Shown here: piece after piece, positions 23,815-36,550 of the stretch | How the letters are laid out: every line of letters starts with the position of its first letter | Position numbering within the stretch: position 1 is the first letter of the stretch | DNA from: Typha latifolia | Lineage: Eukaryota > Streptophyta > Magnoliopsida > Poales > Typhaceae | Direction: 5' to 3' | Assembly: GCA_019914945.1 (NCBI GenBank) | Contig: CM034112.1 | Coordinates: forward strand, 3,061,001 to 3,125,000 | DNA length: 64,000 nt | Notes under the pieces: generated by a model | What the model was told of the DNA's origin: nothing | Databases searched by the model: none | Seen by the model: the letters and a program-made list of their open reading frames with translations, nothing else | Program-made: the position numbers and the translations under genes

Positions 23815-26800
23815 TTATTTCAGCACTGCTCCCTCTGTGATCTTCCAGCCAGAGTTGGAATAAGCCATCTCATACCTTGTGGTATAGGTGGTGCTGTATG
23901 AGTCATTGTGATCTGATTGAACAACATCGGTTAACTGCGCCGCTTCATCAATAGTTGCCTCCACGGTTGCTCGACGGCCATCCAAGGATACAGTAATGCT
24001 GTCAATTGTCACACCTAACAGGGTGTACTCCCAGAACCAACCATGCTGTGCAATCTCTGCAGCCCGGTCGGTCCATATGTTCAGCATCCTGCCTCCTAGA
24101 ACCTGTTAGTTTTTCAAAAGTAAAAAATTATGTTCTTAAAAATCAAGGTAAGTATAATGATAATGCAAGAACTAAAGGAGTAAAGGGATTTCAAAAAAAT
24201 CTCATATTTCTACATTGTCTGTGAAACACATGTTCAACAGATCTTTGCGCATACAACCATTATTCCAGTTTTATGAAGGGGATATTTTTAGTTCATGCCA
24301 ATGAATGACCAAGTTTTGCCTCAGTTCAGCACATGCGCACAATCATGTCTCATCAGCCAAGAACATCATACTTACATTGCTGTGGGTTTATTCATAATGG
24401 CAGATGCCAAATTAACAAGGTCTAATCCTCAGGGCAGCTACTTACAAGAATAGCAATTGCTTCCTTAATAATATTGAGTTTTACCTATTGAGATAAATGG
24501 GCTCTGGTCCAAAATAACAGGCATAACATTTCATTCTCCAGCTAATAATTTAAAAAACTGCCAAAATGATTGATTTTCAAAATAATTTATTTGTAACTAG
24601 ATAAAGCCTCAATAATGGTGGAAATGAAGCTTGAATCTCTCACCTCTTGCAGTTTTGAAAGACAATGATCTGGTCCTAGAGCCAGTGATTTAATATTTTG
24701 CCACTTGCGAACGAGAGATTCTGCTAACCTTGCATCCATCCTGGGTACTTCTTCCACAGAGTCCTCATCTGCAGGATCACCTTTCCACAAAAATATAATA
24801 GAAAATATAAGTATTTCATGTCCAAGAGAAAGATGAACAGAAAGGAGACCATTTCAGAGCATCTTAAGCCAATAAACCAGATAATAATTGAGTTTTATAA
24901 TAGGTAATAACCAACACCATGCATATCAATGCTCCTAAAAGAATCATGATGGAGGTCAATGTCAACTAGATAACGTGTGGCTTTTGACTCAGCATAACCA
25001 TGTTTCTCAATGAGGATCACAAGCCATACAATTCCTTAATTTTTTACCAAATAAATACTGAGGAAGCAATGCATGGTTAACCAATCACTAAGATAATTTC
25101 TAGACATTTTTCATACAGCTTTTGACAAAAGAAGCATTACCCAGAAGGCTAAACTATTATCATGCAAATATTGATGCACTAGCAATCCAGAAAGGGCTAC
25201 AGTTCACCATCTTAAAGAAAAAAAACACTTCTATGGTGCATAAATCCTTGACTTCCATTCTAAGACTAAAATAAAGAGTCATATTGAGAATGAAAATATT
25301 AATATAACTGAACACAGACAAATAATTAAGACACACAAGATAAGTCAGCATCATCCCTAGTTACCTACAGTTTTTTGTAGCATTTTCATTGTTCTAACAA
25401 AAAAATATAATCAATTTTCTTTCTTGGATGTGTTTATCTATGAAAGATTCGAAGAAACTAGATTCCCCCATAAATTAGCTATATCCATAAACTGATAAAA
25501 GAAATAGAGAGCAAATTAATAAACTCTCCATGACCATGACTCTCATGCATTGTCACAACTAGTTGGTCAGGCTTTCAAACTTTCAATGACCATTTGTTCA
25601 AGTTACTGGAAACATCTTGATATTTGGAAGCATTTCCCACCCATCATTATTCATCAGAACTCATCTGTGTTGAATAAATCTTTTCAGTTCCGTATCTAAG
25701 TATTCAACATAGTTTTGGATGGCTGCTTATAAGACCACATAGGATTCTGAAGGATATATTGTGGCCTCAAACAATATTAATGGACTGTCATGACATTGTT
25801 TTCAGTTGGTAAAACCCTTGCCTCAAAAAACTATTCGTTAATGAGTGAACTTCTTTTAACATATAAAACCAGAAATTCACTAGAATGAAAAGAGTAAATT
25901 GTAGATAAACAAGTCACCCTCCAAAGATTTTTCTTGCTCCATATCTTTTAAGAGCCAGAACATAGGCAAAGAAAAAATAAGGAGATTTTGAAAAGAAATG
26001 AGTAGAAGATTTGTGGTTTATAAATTTGTTTTGTTGGTCACTAGTTCCAAAATTACTTCACTTTCTGAAGTAATAACACATATTGTGAAGAAGTGGACGA
26101 TAATATAGAAAAGAATGTGCTTCCAATATTAATATGGAAATCAAAAAGCATATGCAACTTCTAGAAAGTCAATGATGTTCTATGCCTTTAGTTTTAGTCC
26201 CATTGTCAACAAAAATGAAAGGAATTTGGTCTTCTCTCTTACTTGGATTTACAACATTAGCAGCCATTGCAGACCCTAGCTCCTTCTTAGCAGCAGGAAA
26301 CCAGCTTCTACCAGGTAAAAACTTGAGCCCAACTACTGTCAACAATACTACCACAACACCAGCAGACATAATCTTCACAGTTGCACTTTTGGTATCGTAA
26401 GTCAAATCTTGCACATTGGGATCTTCAGAGTTAGGATTTCCAGAAATCACAGGCTGAAAAGATGAACTATATTGATCAATTTTCACCATTGAGTCCTTAG
26501 CATCTGTCTCGGGAACAAGACCTTGGGCATCAATGGATACTTCTGTAGTTGACCCTCTTTTATTGTTTACTGGTGGAAAAACCTTGCGGAATGCCTGAAG
26601 AGCACTTGATTTCACAGTACCAAGTGCAGCTGTGGCCTCAGCCCCAATCTTTGCTATTGCTGCAGCTGCAGCTAAAGGTGAAGAACCACCACCTTCCATC
26701 TTCTCCAGATACCTTAAGACCATTGGGTCATCATAATAATCCCCAAGGGTGAAGTGAACATCTTGAGTATCCCTAAATCTAGGAAAAACCACCTCGAACA

Positions 26801-29114
26801 GCCATGTCTCTAAGAGTTTGCAAAGGCCAGGAAGGAGATCGTCATCTTGGTCGATGTTAGAGTTCTCCATTATGAATTCTATAACTTTTGGATCTCTATA
26901 TTGTGAATCTTCACTATCAATGCCCAACAATATGCGACACTTATCAAGATCCCCTACAAGAAGGGAACAAAGTCCCCTCTCAAGTGCAGGATCTATTTCA
27001 TCATCAGAATAAGTGGTGTACTCAGAAGCAGCCTTGATCTCCTGAAGTTGTTGCAGAAAATCATCTGCCCTCATGACAAGATATGGTTTCTTACCCACAA
27101 CTGCCTGGGCAACATAAGCAAGTGCCACACTGTGGAATTCAAACCTCTCTGGTGGTATACTGCTTGGGGTTGCATAATAAAGGTCTACCTTTATATCATA
27201 AAAAGTAAAAGGTGAGTAAATTTCAGAAAGAGGTACAGATACGACTCTGTTAGGAAAAGACTTTAGGCTTTCAGAAAACTATCTGACAAACCTGCTCAGC
27301 CGCTGTCATGTATAAAAAAGCTTCATTCATGAAGTTTTCTCGAGTGAATCCTCCTCCAATAGCGGCTGCACCTCCTCTACCAACAGTCCATAATATGTTA
27401 CGTACACCATGAAGGCCTTCCTCCCTTTTAACTCGGTGCTCCTCGTCAAGAGGCAATGCAAGAAGCTCGAGTATACAACGAGGAGTTATCTCTTCAAGGG
27501 TCTCATTGATCTGTGTCATCAGATCTGGTGCGAGGTTGGTTGCCCCTTCCTCCTGCATTACACCTAACCTTTAGTGAAAAAGCATCAACAGAATCCTGGT
27601 TCCAAAGCCGCAACAGGAAACTGCAAGATTAATAGCATCACTAATTGGATTCTGCATCTTGAATTATTTAAATGACCTTGCATGTTCACGATTATTTTTC
27701 TCCTCCTTTTGGTGAAAGGGTTCGGAGGCTGAAGATGCAAGATCACCCACTTTCCCACATGCTAGAGCAATCTACTCTAGTAATTTGGATGTAAAAGCAG
27801 CGTACTTCTTATTTTGCAAGAGATAAAAGAAGTGTAATATGAATCAAAACTAAATAGAAAGGCAAAATGATGTTCAATTTGCTGGAAGTAAATAGTTCAA
27901 AAATGGATTTTCATATTTCCACTGATATCTCAAAGTGGATATGGCTACCAAAATCTAATATCTATGATGCTGCAGAAAACAATCTTCATCTTTCCATAGT
28001 TGTAAATTTGTAATTTCTCAATATGTTGGTTACACAAGTCCATTTGTATCCAGTTATTCGCTCATTTACACCTGAAACAGAACTAAAGAATATGACTGAA
28101 CTAAAGATAAGAAGCTAACTGGATAACTCTGATCATCACTATAAGCTAGTATATCACATATTACGCGTCCTGATAAAGGAAATGCAAAACAATTATGTTT
28201 TACCTGCAGGAGCTTCAAGGCCCTCTCAAGCACCTCACAGCACCTCACCACATCCGGCGGACTCAACGCCATCGCATCCCTCGAGAGATCCACATATGCC
28301 AGTGTCATTACAAGCACCACATCCTGCTTAAAAGGCTTCGGCAGCCGCTCCATCAGCAATCTCCCACCAACCCCGAGAACCACCTCTGTCTCCCCGGCTT
28401 CCTGCAATACGCACAATGCGCCCGGAACCTGCTCGACAGAATGACCGAACACCAATTCCATCATCCAAGTTACAGACAAGCTAAAATTCTCAATTTGCAA
28501 TCACCAAAGACGAACGACACCTTGTCCCAGCCCACGTCGACGATGAGAGCAGCGTCTCGATCCTCCGCGAGGCCACGATTGTAGTCTTCGCGGGCGTCTG
28601 GGTCAGATAGTGTATCGCAAGCGGCTTGCAAAATCTGCCTCCGGCCAATGAGCGCCTCCGAACTGAAACTATACTGCGGATGACGGGAAATCTTCGCCTC
28701 GAACGCCCTCCGAATGCCATCTCGGAGGAAATGGTTCTCGGCCCCAAGAACCTGAAACGAAGAACCCGAGTCAAGAACTCAAATGGGTACCGCTTAGAAA
28801 GTCGAAAGACGCGATTTTGAGACCTTGTAGAGATTGAGGGGGAGCGGAAGAGTGCGGTCGGTGGAGGTGGGGGGAGGAGGGGGAGGCAGGAGAGAGAGGA
28901 GAGTGGTACTTCCGGAGGAGGAAGAAGGTGGCGGTTCGGAGGAGGGGAGGAGGTGGAAGTCGCCGAGGAGGCGCTCGGCCCACTTGCTGGAGCGGCAAAT
29001 GGAGGTAGAAGGAGAGGGGAAAGAGGCGAAGGGCTTTGGGGGTTTAACGGGGAAGTGGTGAGGGTGATAGATGAGGAGAGGAGGTTGGGATAAGAGAAGG
29101 TTGAATGTCTCCAT
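23815..29114 (-). CDS. ARC6: ARC6, chloroplast-division protein of the inner envelope
   Basis: Seven exons: 29114-28824, 28751-28521, 28428-28204, 27552-27292, 27188-26243, 24780-24644 and 24102-23815. They join in phase to 2379 nt, or 792 aa (Arabidopsis ARC6 is about 800). Residues 1-97 are Ser/Pro-rich, as in a plastid transit peptide. A J-like domain starts at YKVLGAENHFLRDGIRRAFE (about 96-165), with no HPD tripeptide visible. Conserved blocks follow (WDKVPGALCVLQEAGETE, ALAYVDLSRDAMAL, ETLEEITPRCILELL). A membrane segment lies at about 609-627 (GVVVVLLTVVGLKFL). The C-terminal intermembrane-space domain contains PRMDARLAE, WTDRAAEIAQHGWFWEYTLL and RYEMAYSNSGWKITEGAVLK. ARC6 anchors FtsZ filaments in the stroma and recruits PDV2 across the inner envelope. 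It is convergent with the kinesin gene. Identification is firm; exon edges are by eye. Confidence 0.96.
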
Positions 29115-29370
29115 TGAAGGAGAGGAATTGGTTCTTCTTCGCTTTCCCTTTGGATCCTAATTTGGGTTTGGTGGTGTTCTCCTCGTGTTCCTCTTTCGCT
29201 CTTCGTTTGATCGATATTTGTTTGGTGTTATTTCTTCTCTCTACGGACGACGGGGAATGGGATACGGGGTTTTGCTTCGAGATTCGGAGATTATTGGCGG
29301 CAGATGACGGTCCATCTGATGTAGGTTTTATGAGCGCAAATTTGCCCTTACTTTCTTATTAATATATATT

Positions 29371-29845
29371 GGGTATTTTACAAATTACATCATATATTTT
29401 ATTTATTTTATGATTCACATTCTATATTTGATGATTTTTATCATCTTCTTTTTCTCTATAATTATCGTTTTAACACACTAACTGATATTAACCAAATTAC
29501 TATAATACTCTTATCATTAATTTTTCTCCTCTTTGCCCATCCTCTAAAGAAGTCACGAGTAATTTAGTTATTTAAAAATTATTTTATATATTATAATAAA
29601 ATATTTTTTTACAGTACCATTTAAATTAACAGAGATGGTTAAATGTGAATTATAAAAAAAAAAGTAAAAATCGGGTTATAAAAATATGAGATGTGAATCA
29701 CAAAATAGATAAATTATATTTAAATTAATAGAGAAGGTTAAATGCGAATTATAAAGAAAAAGTAAAAATTGGGTTACAAAAAACTGAGATGTGAATCACA
29801 AAATAGAATTAATTTTTTATAAAATTCTCTCGTATATAAAAAATA
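29371..29845. mobile_element. MITE-like element with internal tandem duplication
   Basis: The left end (GTATTTTACAAATTACATCA, then TTTTATGATTCACATTCTAT) is matched in inverted orientation by the right half (ATGTGAATCACAAAATAGAT). The right subterminal block is present twice in tandem, about 95 bases each (29625-29720 and 29721-29815), both containing GAGATGTGAATCACAAAATA. The element carries no coding sequence. It belongs to the same family as the one at 33835-34456. Confidence 0.6.
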
Positions 29846-30243
29846 ATAATATGAACAATGTGGCACTATTATGTAATTAGTATAACAGGAGGGCAAAACT
29901 ACAATGTCTAAGTAGTTTAGGAAGTAATTAAATCTATATATATAACAATTTGTTTAGGCATCCAATTACTGGTTTTGCTGAATTCAACTCACTCATATAA
30001 GACGTAAAAAAGACTTGATTACTTTCAAAGAAATATTAATTTATTCTCAATTTCGTCTAGGATATAGGGGGGTTATTATTTAAGTATGAATCACAAAGGT
30101 GAGTTAAACCCGAGCTAAATCAAAAGAGTCAACTATAATTTGCCCTTAGTAGCTAATACTACATTAGAACAGGCTATGTTTCAAAAATTAACTCCATCCA
30201 CATTTTGATCTAAATCTTGGCCTGAAATGAAAATAAAGATTTC

Positions 30244-32371
30244 ATGATGAGCAAACGCACCAGATTGGCTGTTCCTCAGGTGAGGCTTCTCGATCACCCT
30301 TTTCTTGCCCCTTTATTTCTTTTCATTTGTTAGCTGAATCCAATTTGCCTCTTCATTGCTTTTCAGCCTTCGAGGAATCAGTTAGGTGTTTGTTCAAATG
30401 CCAGTTAGAAAGAGAAAGCCATTTTATTCTTCAGTTTGATTTGGTATGCGTATCTCTGTAGAGTTGTTCCAGAAAAAAATTGACTCCATTAATTGAAGGC
30501 ATCGTGTTAGATTGTGCGCAACAGAAGTAGTAGGGATTGCAATATATCTGGTGATGTGGTTGTATCGAGTTTGGCCGAAAGTCCATCTACTGGTTGACTT
30601 TCTAAGTTGGCGTGCACTGTGTTTGAAATCTTCTTTAGGCTTGGATTCTTGTCTGCTTATCGGCATTTTTACTAGACTAGGATGGCCAAAATGCCAAATT
30701 TACTGTTGATTAGCAATTTATTAACAGATACGTTCATATAGTCCGCCAGACTAAAGGCTTGTTTGTTGTTTGTATGTCATGTTGACATCAGTTGTCTGTT
30801 CTACACATGGTAATTGATACTTGTTTTTTGAGAAGTGTTCTATCTTGGCTGTCATTCCCAGGTATATTAATGGTGTTAATGGTGTTATGTATTCCTTCTA
30901 TATGTACCTATCTCAATCAGAAAACTTAGTTATATAGTTATAGCCATAGTGATTTTATATGGAAAACTTGATACATTATCGTGTTATTCTTTAATCTTTC
31001 AATTATTCCATTTACCTTTTTGTTTGGTTTGATTTGGTGCATGTGCCTCTTGGTTCAGGTTTGGATTGGTTAACATAACCCCTAAAAATAGAAGTGTACA
31101 ATTTCCCCCCCAACTATCTAAAGCATAACAATCCCCTGATTCTATTAGGGTGCAAGTTGTTATGTTATAGATAGTTTAACGTACAAATTGTATGCTTTTA
31201 TGTGATATTGGTTTTAATGTAGCGTGTGCGTATTATTTTACATATCTTTAGATGATTCTAACGCACTCCAATGTTAACATATCTGCAATGGTGATGGTGA
31301 AACTAAAAGAACATCGTCCTTTAGATATAATGATTAATGACTGGTCGGATTCTCTACAAATAAATGAGTTATGACTAGTCACAATAATTTACCTGAAACT
31401 GTCATCATTTTGTGCTGAAAAGAATAGATAATTAGCATCTTGGATTAAGAACTAAATTTCTCTGTCATTTCATCTGGTAGATTTTCTGGCTTGCTAAAGA
31501 CTGGTAAATGCACTTATGCACATCTCCTGCTTCTTTCTTTATCAGATTGCAGTTGCTGTACTTTTATTTACTCTTTTCTTCTTTCAAGCATCAGATCTAA
31601 GTTCCTTTTCTATTGAACCCACTTCTTCCTGACATTAGGTTGGTTATTTGACCTCAGTGTTCCAAGTGCTTGTTTAATGATTGACTTGTTATCTTGTCCA
31701 AATATCATTAGGACAATCCATGATGAGTGCAAGGTTTTTTTTACCATTGAATAAACTACTAGATATGATAGTTCTGGTTTTAGGTTGTGTTTTAAGTTCC
31801 CCCAAAATGTCCTAAAGAACTTTATGAAACTTGAAAGAACTGTAGGAAAGGAATATGAAGCATGCTATAGAAAGATTATTTATCATATATGTTGGTGTTC
31901 ATTTAGCTCATGCTCTTTTGTGTTTTGAACGATATTATGCAAAATGGAACTGGATGGAGAAAAAGATACATGTAACTTGCCTCAATTAATTGGTACATAA
32001 AGCTTTGTCATTGTCATCTTTGTTGTTGTATTGATCATGTCAAGGTATGAGCCAACCATCTGGGCTTCTAAGTTCTAGCCCTTTTTGTTGTGTCAGATAG
32101 AAACATTTTGCCTGAAGCAGAATCCGAAATCCTCTAATCATGTTTATATGCAATATAATCTATTTATGTATACAATGCAATATGTTTCTGCAAGCTTATG
32201 TCTTATAGGGACAATAAACTATATATGCTTATCTTATAAGATTAACTTCTCATTTACTTGCCAATTACCAATTGTTCTGCCATTCAAATTCTGTTTGTGC
32301 GTTTCTCTTCACAGAAGGAGAATACTTGTGTGAGAGAATACCTTCAAAAGAAGGAGCAACTTCTGAATTAA
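30244..32371 (+). other. Candidate small spliced gene, unrecognised
   Basis: An ATGATG start at 30244 opens MMSKRTRLAVPQ and ends at a good donor (CAG|GTGAGG, 30280). Phase-0 segments with acceptor and donor signals follow at 32097-32141 (IETFCLKQNPKSSNH, after TGTCAG and before GTTTAT) and at 32315-32371 (KENTCVREYLQKKEQLLN then TAA, after CTTCACAG). Joined, they would give only about 45 residues, so exons may be missing or this may be a non-coding RNA or gene relic. No family is recognised. The evidence is splice-like signals plus composition, and it may be chance. Confidence 0.2.
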
Positions 32372-32716
32372 AAGACAGAAGGATTTAGTATTGGTACAGC
32401 ATGTAAAATTTTTAGTGAATGAAAATTGTTGGATTCGTACAAGGATCTAAACACCAATGATAGGCTTATTCAAAGATTAATAGCTCTTGGCATCATTATG
32501 GTTACCTTTCCTTTTTATCAATGGCATTATTTCCTAAAGTCTTGCTTTATGTAAAGATCAACATGCCACAGATTAGACAATTATGTATCACCTGTGTCTT
32601 TTTTTTCTTTTTCTCTTTCCTTCTCTTGATTCATAATAGATGTATACTCGCCAATCACTGCATAATTATGGGAGCTTGTTAAGTACTTTTTTAGATTAAA
32701 AAATCATGTTTTTGTT

Positions 32717-32913
32717 AGTCCAGTTGGATTCGAGAAGGATCTCGAGAACTACATTACCCAGGAAGGCACTGGATGTGCTATTGCTCTTTGGAGGGACAGC
32801 TTAGATGGACTTCAGCTCTCTTCTTTGAGGCCTCTGCTTTGTTAGCTGTTCTTGAATCTATAGCTACCCTTAATAGCCAAAATCTTATCGGCGGTGGGAT
32901 AGAGTTCAGTTAA
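32717..32913 (+). other. GC-richer open patch, possible exon relic
   Basis: After a TTTTTGTTAG acceptor-like signal, two frames are open. One reads SPVGFEKDLENYITQEGTGC and on to a stop at 32843. The other is open for 65 codons to 32911. Base composition is richer than the surroundings. No homologous family is recognised. It could be a terminal exon of the transcript suspected at 30244, or a decayed gene fragment. Confidence 0.2.
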
Positions 32914-33834
32914 TTATGGGTTCATATTGTATGAAATATTCAGATTTGAATCCTAGCAACATCGGTATTTAGTAGAATATTATTAAGTTCTCACTTATCA
33001 CTCAAAAGAAAAATAAAATCTTATCATGTGGAGTTATTCTTGCAGCTGTTAAAGTTTATGCTTGCTGACAGACACTCGCCGTAGCACAATGAAATAGGGT
33101 GGACAAGTCTGTAAGGTTTTATTTTATGGGCAATGTATTTTAAAGTACTTTAAATGTGCAAAAAGTTTTAGAATCTTTATATAAGCACATGAACAAGTCT
33201 TATGATGGTCTTTCTAAAGCTACATTGGTAAACTGCATGGCAAACACGGGTGAAAACTTTGGTTGATGGTGATATCAAGGGGATATAGTGTTTGTACTCT
33301 TTGGTTGGCTTGATTCAATGTAAGTATCTGATTCCGAGCCTTTCTTCTAATAAGTAAACAGACATATAAAGATGATAGAACTGCAATCAAAGCATGCTCT
33401 CCGAGACAAAGCTCTGTTTTTTTTTCCTGTGTTTCCTCTCCAAGACTAGATTAATTGATAACAACTCTACAAAGAGTTCTTGGCGTGCAGAAGTGATCTT
33501 GTGATGCATCTTCAGCTGTACTTCCTCTGATGTGATCTACTGCAGCATATTCCAACATTACTAATCCAATAGTCGGTTTCTGCATTCATTGCTGTCTTTT
33601 TGGAGCATTTTTGCAGTCATCTTGTAGGCATTTGACTGAAAGGAATCGTCTTTCTATTTCAATCCCTCCTTTTTTAAAGTTCTACTTTTATTTTTACGCC
33701 TTTTTTTTTCTTGTGGCCTTATCTAAATCAACTCCTTTGTCAATAGTTACGTAATTCCTCTAACTAGACAGACCAAAAAAAGCAGGGGTCGAATTGAAAA
33801 TAGCAAAGAAACGAATGGAGGATAAAAATAAGGG

Positions 33835-34456
33835 CATTTTACAAATTGCACCCTATCATTTTATCTATTTTATCATTTACATCCATTTTTGAGGATTTAA
33901 TAATTGGACCCTTTCTTTTTTATTATTATAATTTTTATTTAACACCCTAAATTAATTTAACATAACGGTAACTAGATAAAATGATATCAGTAATAAAATA
34001 TTCTATTATAATATATTAAATAAATTACCTAAATTATCTATGGTCCCACAAAAAAATTAGAAAACCTCTCAAGCAAGCAAAGCCAAGAAAAATAAGAGAA
34101 GCTTTAATCTCTACCATTGTTTATCATTCTTCATCACGTAACCAAAAGAAGAAAAAAAAACCCTAGAAATCCACCGTCAAGCTCCAGCTCCACCTCCCTC
34201 CTCTCCGCCCATCTAGGCAAGCTCCTCTTCCTCACTAAACTCCACAAGATGGGGTACACGGTAGGAGAGGATGGTGGATATATTTTAGTAAATTAGTAAG
34301 TATAGTTATATAAATTATATAATATAACTAATATTAGTTAGTTAAAAGTTACATCAAGGTGTTAAATGAGAGATCGAATTATAAAATTTAAAAAAATAAT
34401 AAAATATAAATTATAAAGTAAATAAAATATAGAGTGCGATTTATAAAATTATGTAA
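33835..34456. mobile_element. MITE-like element carrying a GC-rich insert
   Basis: The left end (CATTTTACAAATTGCACCCT, then TTATCTATTTTATCATTTAC) is mirrored by the right end, whose reverse complement reads ATTTTATAAATCGCACTCTA then TTTATTTACTTTATAATTTA. The centre (about 34150-34260) is much richer in C than the flanks (CCACCGTCAAGCTCCAGCTC and similar) and may be a captured piece of a host gene. There is no transposase. It is related to the element at 29371-29845. Confidence 0.6.
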
Positions 34457-36550
34457 AAATAAAATTTTCGCATAGGACATTCTAAGCAATAAGCCTACGC
34501 AACCACAAGTGATTGGTATATCTTAATATAATTAGCAATCACCTTCATAATTATTTTTACCATCAATGCAGCCAAACAAACCCTCTATAATACGGCTTAG
34601 TTAGTCAACAAAAGAGATAAGGGCTATTAGATCTATCTTAATCCATCGTGTTCAAAATAAACGAGGCAAAATCGACATGGAGGTTGGTAGGTCCATGTCT
34701 TTATTTATGGTGGCAAAATTGACGTGCATATTTGATCCTCCCCATCCCCCACCTGCTTCTCATGTGTTTGACAAAATGAAACCCCACCATCTATCAGTTT
34801 CGTAACCATAAGTCTAGAAAAATAACTACGAAGACCGTTTTATTTTAGAGAAGTGGAAATTTAACAGCGTCCCAATTAAATTGATGTCGTTAAGAGTTGA
34901 ATCTAAACATAGCTATATACTATCGCATTGGTCAAATTAAAAAGTGTTAAAATATAAAAATTATCGTTATCTAATAGCTTAAGCTTTCAGAGCAGTTGTT
35001 AAGCTAATATGGTATCAATATGGAGACTCTAAGTTCGATCATATTAAACTCATCTATTATTTAAAATATTAAAAATAAAATATTAGAATATAAAATAGGT
35101 AGTCTAACATTATATTATTCATGTTACCATGATTTGTAAATAAATTCTATTTTATAATCATACTAGCAAATATAGATTAGAATTCATGTTGTTTGTAATC
35201 AAATGTTATAGAGGCATGCATTGTCTACAAAAAGAATACATTACTTATATGAATTAAAGATATAATATATATATATATATTATTAGTTTATTATATAGTA
35301 ATTTAAATTTTAGAGTCAATTAATTATTTAATAAAGTATCGGAACTAATTATTCTAATGTTTTGAAATGCTCGCATTACACATAAAATATATGCACTGCA
35401 AAGCTGAGATAATATTTTTTAGAAAACTGGAAATTTAATAATGTTTTACTAAATACTGATATCGTTAAGATAAGGAAACACTCTCATATAATATAAACCA
35501 CTTAAACTAATTAAAGATTTTCATATTTACAAACCTCAAATTAACACTAATTTACAAGTAACATATACTTTGCTCATATTCTAATCCATCGTTATGATAC
35601 AAAAAATAAATAACTCTTAAAGTGTTATTTAACATTCATCTCTCCTCATCATACACCCCACTATTTAACCAACAAAGAGTTGAAAGTAAAATAAAATAAT
35701 GTCTTTAATTTTCAATAGTATAATGTTTTAATATTTTCTATTATATCATTAACTTTTCACTATTAAAATATACTTTATTTGGAAACAAAATAATATATTT
35801 AAGATTTAAGAAGGTCAATTAGTGTTATCTACCGAAATTTATTAAAAGGTTCTTACACCAAGGAAAAAAGAAGAAAGAAATAAAAAATTCTAAATTTTGG
35901 GGGCTCAAGAACCCCTAGCTTATTACATGGCTAAGCACATAGAGCCATGGTGATCCACACAATTTTATTCCTTTCTTGCTTCTCTTTCGTATCCTCTAGT
36001 GCTTGAATGATTCACAATTTAACTCTATTTTATATATATTAAAGACTTAATATATATTATTCTTATGTTATCTAATTATCTAACAAGGTATCAACCTATT
36101 TTTCTTAATTTAAAGTTGCAAATAACTTTTCTAAAAGTTATGGATGTACACATTGCACATAAAATAACATTTGTTTACAAGTAACATATATTTTGGTCCA
36201 TATTTGCTAAGATGTTCATAAAGTGAACTTATCATTGCATTTCAATACAATCCATCATCATGATTCTCAAAATTACATTTGGCATTCATCTCTCCTTTTC
36301 CTCATCATAAAATCATACATGATATATAACCCAAACATTTATCCAACCTCAATCAACCAAAGAGAGATAGAAAAACAAGGAGAGAGGAGGAGAAAGGAAA
36401 GAGTTGAAAAGGAAAAACCCACACAGAATTGAGAGCAAAAGAGAAATTAATATCCCAAAACACCCTCTAAAACGTTATCTAAATCGTTTTTTATACACCA
36501 AACCGAAGGATTATATGGGACCAATTAATTACAAGGCGATTATAATTACT

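Larger units (their letters stand above)
29115..36550. other. Intergenic region with MITE-like elements and a possible small transcript
   Basis: The first 250 bases form the GC-richer ARC6 promoter. Inverted-repeat elements lie at 29371-29845 and 33835-34456. Between them, 30200-33650 has a T-rich, intron-like composition and a few open patches with good splice signals (see the candidate at 30244-32371). From 34470 to 36400 the DNA is plain AT-rich. A GA-rich stretch (36360-36415) precedes the SAUR 3' end. Confidence 0.6.

Noticed and set aside
32085..32333. 82-aa plus-strand frame
   Set aside because: It continues through a probable donor into AT-rich, intron-like sequence. Only its first part is considered, as a candidate exon.
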